DNA of 10,112 bases from Fimenecus sp045595185 (GTDB lineage Bacteria > Bacillota > Clostridia > Oscillospirales > Acutalibacteraceae): positions 1-10,112 of the forward strand of contig JAZNZX010000015.1 in the NCBI GenBank assembly GCA_045595185.1. The letters run 5' to 3'. The notes beneath the pieces were generated by a model, which was given only the letters and a program-made list of their open reading frames with translations, was not told where the DNA came from and did not search any database. The translations under genes and the position numbers were made by a program. This document shows, one piece after another, positions 6,675 to 10,112 of the stretch (position 1 is the stretch's first letter; each line of letters opens with the position of its first letter).

Positions 6675-8231
6675 TTACTTCGCGAAATCTATTACTCTGT
6701 TTTCGCGAACAATATTAACTTTAATCTGACCTGGATACTCAAGCTCATCCTCAATTTTCTTTGCAATATCGCGAGCAACAATAACCATCTTTTCGTCAGA
6801 AATCTTGTCAGGGTTAACCATAATTCTGATTTCACGACCTGCCTGAATTGCAAATGATTTTTCAACACCTTCAAATGAAGTTGCGATTTCCTCAAGCTTT
6901 TCAAGACGCTTAATGTAATTCTGAACATTTTCGCGACGAGCACCTGGTCGTGCTGCTGAAATAGCGTCTGCTGCCTGAACAAGAACAGCAACAACTGTCT
7001 TTGCTTCAATTTCACCATGATGAGCCTGAATAGCATGAACAATCTTGTCGTTTTCCTTGTATTTCTTTGCAGCCTCAACACCAAGCTCAATATGAGTTCC
7101 TTCAAATTCACGGTCAAGTGCTTTACCTATATCGTGAAGAAGACCTGCACGCTTAGCCTGTTTAACATCTGCACCAAGTTCCTGTGCCATAAGACCGGCT
7201 ATGTAAGAAACCTCAAGAGAGTGGTTAAGTACATTCTGTCCGAAACTTGTACGATATTTAAGTTTACCGAGTAATTTAACAAGTTCAGGATGAACACCGT
7301 TAACACCTGCGTCAACAACTGCTCGTTCACCTGTCTGTTTTATTGTCTGTTCAACCTCACGCTTTGATTTTTCATACATTTCTTCAATTCGTGCCGGATG
7401 AACTCTACCATCCTGAATAAGCTTTTCAAGAGTAAGTCTTGCAACTTCACGACGAACAGGGTCAAAGCTTGAAACAGTGATTGCTTCAGGTGTGTCGTCG
7501 ATAATCAAATCAACACCTGTAATTGTTTCAAGAGTTCTGATATTACGACCTTCACGACCTATAATTCTACCCTTCATTTCGTCATTTGGAAGTGCAACAA
7601 CAGAAACGGTTGCTTCAGCAGCGTGGTCTGCTGCACAACGCTGGATTGCTCCTGTAATGATTTCTCTTGCAAGATTGTCACTTTCTTCACGAGTTTTCTG
7701 TTCAAAATCAAGGATTTTGAGTGCCTTTTCGTGAGTAAGTGACTCATCAAGTTCTTGCATAAGTAATGCTTTTGCCTGTTCCTTGCTGTAACCACTGATT
7801 TTTTCAAGCATTTCAAGTTGACTGCGTTTGAGCATTTCAACTTCTTCGATTCTTGTTTCAGCAGTCTTGATTTTTTCAGCAAGTGCTTCTTCTTTCTTTT
7901 CAAGATTTTCAGTCTTCTTGTCAAGATTTTCTTCTTTTTGTACGATTCTGCGTTCTTGTCTTTGAACCTCTGCGCGTCTTTCACGAAGCTCCTTATCAAC
8001 TTCGTTTCTTAACTTGTGTATTTCGTCTTTAGCTTCAAGAATAGCTTCTTTTTTCTTACTTTCAGCAGATTGTACTGCCTGATTAACAATTCTTAATGCT
8101 TCTTCGTTAGCGGAGCCAATTTTAGCTTCTGCAACCTTTTTGCGGTAAACTCCACCAATTACAAAACCTAATGCTCCAAATACAACAGCAGAGACAACGG
8201 CAATAACGACAGCCACACCTACACTAATCAT
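6675..8231 (-). CDS. rny: Ribonuclease Y
   Basis: A 518-aa membrane-anchored endoribonuclease that begins bulk mRNA decay and processes operon transcripts in Firmicutes. The layout is complete: one N-terminal transmembrane helix (about 3-27), a long charged coiled coil rich in Glu, Lys and Arg (about 32-145), a KH RNA-binding domain with GRIIGREGRN (221-230), and an HD domain. The HD part shows LNHSLEV (335-341), the HD pair His366-Asp367 in LLHDIGKALD, and QAHHGE (402-407). The length is normal for the family. The start at 8231 follows GGGAGGG with about 8 nt spacing. It is the first gene after the promoter at 8339-8367, with ymdB next as in B. subtilis. Confidence 0.97.
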   Translation of the reverse strand: MISVGVAVVIAVVSAVVFGALGFVIGGVYRKKVAEAKIGSANEEALRIVNQAVQSAESKKKEAILEAKDEIHKLRNEVDKELRERRAEVQRQERRIVQKEENLDKKTENLEKKEEALAEKIKTAETRIEEVEMLKRSQLEMLEKISGYSKEQAKALLMQELDESLTHEKALKILDFEQKTREESDNLAREIITGAIQRCAADHAAEATVSVVALPNDEMKGRIIGREGRNIRTLETITGVDLIIDDTPEAITVSSFDPVRREVARLTLEKLIQDGRVHPARIEEMYEKSKREVEQTIKQTGERAVVDAGVNGVHPELVKLLGKLKYRTSFGQNVLNHSLEVSYIAGLMAQELGADVKQAKRAGLLHDIGKALDREFEGTHIELGVEAAKKYKENDKIVHAIQAHHGEIEAKTVVAVLVQAADAISAARPGARRENVQNYIKRLEKLEEIATSFEGVEKSFAIQAGREIRIMVNPDKISDEKMVIVARDIAKKIEDELEYPGQIKVNIVRENRVIDFAK

Positions 8232-8304
8232 AGGTTTGTCCCTCCCAATAATAAATATTTAATTTCGCTCTATATAAAATATGCAAGGAAATTAATTGTA
8301 CCAA

Positions 8305-8328
8305 GTATGGAATACCACTTTCCCATAC
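8305..8328 (-). other. Hairpin at the 5' end of the rny leader RNA
   Basis: On the minus strand GTATGGGA (8321-8328) can pair with TTCCATAC (8305-8312) around an 8-nt loop, giving eight pairs including one G-U. It would begin only a few nucleotides after the predicted transcription start near 8332. A 5'-terminal stem of this kind could protect the mRNA or tune its decay. The role is inferred. Confidence 0.45.
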
Positions 8329-8338
8329 TATCCTTATT

Positions 8339-8367
8339 ATTTTACACAAAAAAGAACATCGTGTCAA
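8339..8367 (-). promoter_or_regulatory. Sigma-A-type promoter of the rny operon
   Basis: On the minus strand a perfect -35 TTGACA (8362-8367) is followed after 17 nt by TAAAAT (8339-8344). The predicted start near 8332 gives a leader of about 100 nt before rny. It lies between the terminator of the upstream surface-protein gene and rny, as expected for the head of a transcription unit. Confidence 0.8.
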
Positions 8368-8415
8368 GAATATACAGTGTAATTATATACAAAATATGGA
8401 AAATTATTTTTAAAC

Positions 8416-8447
8416 AAAAAAACGGAGAAGGAACGAGTCCTTCTCCG
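8416..8447 (-). terminator. Strong rho-independent terminator of the surface-protein gene
   Basis: A perfect 10-bp stem (CGGAGAAGGA 8423-8432 with TCCTTCTCCG 8438-8447) with a 5-nt loop is followed on the minus strand by seven Ts. It begins 23 nt after the stop codon of the repeat protein gene and insulates it from the rny promoter. Confidence 0.93.
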
Positions 8448-8470
8448 AATTATTAAGCTTTAACTATTGA

Positions 8471-10112
8471 TTAATAGTTGTAGTAGAGTGTTGAGCCGAA
8501 GAGTGCTCTGAAGAAGCCACCAATCTTGCCCCAGATGTCAGCCTTTGACTGCATTTCAACTGTATCAGTTGCAAGTTCATTACCTGATGCATCAACAAGA
8601 GTTGCTGTGAATACTGTGAAGCCGTTTTCAACAGAAGTAATTTCTAACTTACCATCACCAAGGTCTGTCATAGTGAAGTTTTCGTTATCTGCTGTCCAAA
8701 CAACTGTCACGCCATTAGCGTCGCCACCTTCGATAACTGTATGAAGAACGATAGTGTCCTTACATCTAATCTTTGTGATAGATGGTTCTCTGATTGACAT
8801 TGAGAAGTTTGCTTCTAATCTTGGAACGTAATCGTCCATCTTTGTTTCACCACAAACTGTACATGTGTATGTTGTGTAACCCTGTGTTGTGTATGTTGGT
8901 TCTGTTACAACGCCTTCATCCCAAGTATGGTCAGCCTTTGGAACCTGAGTAGGAGTAACTGTCTGAGTATTACACAATGTGCACTTTTCACCAGCTGTGT
9001 AACCTGTTGAACTACATGTTGCTGGAACTGCAGGAATTTCAACAAGTGCAGATGAGCCATCGTCATTTGTATGGTTCTTAGAAGGAATTGGTTCTTCATA
9101 AGAATCTCCACAAGCTGAACATGTGTATTCTGTGAAACCTTCTTTTGCACAAGTAGCCTTCTTAACGAATGTTACTTCGTAGTTATGGCCAGTTGCTTCT
9201 GTTTCATCGTCAGTATATGTGTCGCCACAAACTGAACATGTGTATGTTGTGTAACCACCTTCTGTACATGTAGGTTCTGTTACAACTTCATCATAGCTAT
9301 GGCCGACTGCTGTAACTGTATCACCTGTATATGTGTCACCACATACTGAACATGTGTATGTTGTGAAGCCATCTTCTGTACATGTAGGAGCTGTTACAGC
9401 CTCGTCATAATCATGACCGTTTGCTTCAACTTCGTCAGCTGTGTATGTATCCTGACAGTTTCCACAAGTATATGTTGTATAACCATCTTCTGTACATGTA
9501 GGTTCTGTTACAACTGAATCATAATCATGACCTGTTGCAGGAATTGGAGTAGCAGCGTCTCTTTCGCCACAACCACAAGCCATTACATAGTAACCGTCTT
9601 CTTCACATGTAGGTTCTACTCTTTCAACTTCGTTAGCATAGTTATGTGCACCTGTTGCAGGAATTGTTTCTTCTGTGCGGCTGATTTCATCGCCACATAC
9701 TGTACAGCTAACAACAACATCTTTTAAACCTGTTGCGTTACATGAAGCAGGAGTCTTAATTTCATCAACTGGGTTGCCAGCTGTGTGGTTGCCTGTAGCG
9801 TTGATTGCTTCAGTCTTTGTTGTTTTACAAACAGTACATGTGTAGAGCATTTCGCCATCTTCACCACAAGTTGGGTTAGTCTTTACTTCACCGTTGTTCC
9901 ATGTGTGTTCATCACAACCCTTAACTGTAAGCTTAACCATTGAGTTAGTTAAGTCGTACTTGGCAGCTGCAATACGTGTTGTACCTTCTGCAAAGTAACC
10001 CTGGTTTCTTGTAACTGCTGCCTGGTGGAAACCTATCCAAATCTCGTCATTAGCTTCTACTGTATCAGAAACTGTCATCTGGAATGACATAAATGCTTCT
10101 GTACCTGATGGA
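8471..10112 (-). CDS. Large exported repeat protein, 5' end missing (His/Cys repeats, Ig-like domain, aromatic tail)
   Basis: The reading frame is open to the right edge, so the true N-terminus and any signal peptide lie outside; the ATG at 10090 is only an internal Met. The visible 546 residues begin with a beta-rich segment. Counting from that Met, nine modules follow (about 59-421), each with the plan H, then PTC, then YTCxxCG. Modules 4-6 keep an exact 38-residue spacing. Next come an Ig-like beta-sandwich (about 430-512) and a tail containing WGKIGGFFRALFG, ending in several Tyr. Such repeats are frequent in secreted and surface proteins of gut Clostridia, where function is unproven; the spaced His and Cys could bind a metal or form disulfides. 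No LPXTG sorting motif is present. Export is inferred from architecture. The gene ends at a strong terminator of its own. Confidence 0.8.
   Translation of the reverse strand, partial: PSGTEAFMSFQMTVSDTVEANDEIWIGFHQAAVTRNQGYFAEGTTRIAAAKYDLTNSMVKLTVKGCDEHTWNNGEVKTNPTCGEDGEMLYTCTVCKTTKTEAINATGNHTAGNPVDEIKTPASCNATGLKDVVVSCTVCGDEISRTEETIPATGAHNYANEVERVEPTCEEDGYYVMACGCGERDAATPIPATGHDYDSVVTEPTCTEDGYTTYTCGNCQDTYTADEVEANGHDYDEAVTAPTCTEDGFTTYTCSVCGDTYTGDTVTAVGHSYDEVVTEPTCTEGGYTTYTCSVCGDTYTDDETEATGHNYEVTFVKKATCAKEGFTEYTCSACGDSYEEPIPSKNHTNDDGSSALVEIPAVPATCSSTGYTAGEKCTLCNTQTVTPTQVPKADHTWDEGVVTEPTYTTQGYTTYTCTVCGETKMDDYVPRLEANFSMSIREPSITKIRCKDTIVLHTVIEGGDANGVTVVWTADNENFTMTDLGDGKLEITSVENGFTVFTATLVDASGNELATDTVEMQSKADIWGKIGGFFRALFGSTLYYNY
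8477..8536 (-). other. Aromatic, amphipathic C-terminal tail of the repeat protein
   Basis: The last 20 or so residues change character from the acidic Thr-rich body: WGKIGGFFRALFG with Trp, Phe and a few basic residues, then a Tyr-rich end. It is too short and polar for a classic membrane helix and is not followed by a basic cluster. I recall similar W-x-K-I-x-x-F-F-x-x-L-F-G endings on other large Clostridia surface proteins, which suggests a shared sorting or attachment signal. That role is inference. Confidence 0.45.
8828..9916 (-). repeat. Nine His/Cys protein repeats encoded in tandem, core period 114 nt
   Basis: The modules begin near 9907, 9790, 9649, 9529, 9415, 9301, 9187, 9073 and 8929, measured at the His codon. 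Starts four to eight are exactly 114 nt apart, although module 8 itself runs longer, to about 8930. Modules 4 to 6 share long near-identical DNA, for example TGTACATGTAGG and the bases around it. The outer modules are more diverged. This indicates expansion by unequal recombination within the gene. Confidence 0.85.

Noticed and set aside
7574..7999. Lys/Leu-rich overlapping minus-strand frame inside rny
   Set aside because: It is the alternate frame of the RNase Y coiled coil; its composition follows from the Glu/Lys-rich codons and it has no convincing ribosome binding site or domain.
8828..9916. CRISPR array or DNA-level satellite
   Set aside because: The 114-nt period equals 38 codons in one open frame, the repeats keep a protein pattern, and no short identical repeats with unique spacers are present.
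1..10112. tRNA, rRNA, insertion sequences, prophage or defence genes
   Set aside because: No cloverleaf, rRNA segment, transposase-like frame, terminal inverted repeats or defence-type domain was seen on either strand.

Overview
The window looks like a chromosomal segment of an AT-rich Clostridia member, most likely an Oscillospiraceae/Ruminococcus-type gut or rumen bacterium. This is inferred from AT-rich intergenic DNA, AGGAGG-type ribosome binding sites, an rny-ymdB pair as in Firmicutes, a dockerin protein, and a secreted protein built from His/Cys repeats of a kind common in that group. No 16S or other decisive marker is present. All eight convincing genes lie on the minus strand, so the biology reads from right to left.

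Right end (10112 to 8471): the 3' part of a large, probably surface-exposed protein whose N-terminus lies outside the window. It has nine His/Cys repeat modules, an Ig-like domain and an aromatic, amphipathic C-terminal tail. A strong terminator (8416-8447) closes it.

Centre (8367 to 592): a clear sigma-A-type promoter (8339-8367) and a leader of about 100 nt precede a six-gene same-strand cluster: rny (RNase Y), ymdB (metallophosphoesterase), an extracellular solute-binding lipoprotein, recG (helicase), a TIM-barrel protein of unknown specificity, and an HSL-family alpha/beta hydrolase. The junctions ymdB/solute-binding protein (4 nt) and solute-binding protein/recG (9 nt) are tight enough for translational coupling. 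The two later gaps are 36-39 nt. The largest gap, rny/ymdB, holds a hairpin whose T-run lies on the opposite strand, so it does not look like a terminator for the operon. The cluster mixes mRNA decay, a signalling-type phosphodiesterase, DNA repair and an orphan solute receptor, so co-transcription probably reflects inherited gene order more than one pathway.

Left end (565 to 1): a separate promoter (537-565) drives a 102-aa exported protein that is little more than a signal sequence plus one dockerin domain. A 13-bp terminator stem follows. Two further hairpins lie between this and the left edge, where a plus-strand gene may end. No stretch longer than 300 bases lacks a gene. The most interesting items are the stand-alone dockerin, with a signal that could be read as a lipobox and an altered second calcium loop, and the His/Cys repeat protein with its unusual C-terminal tail.
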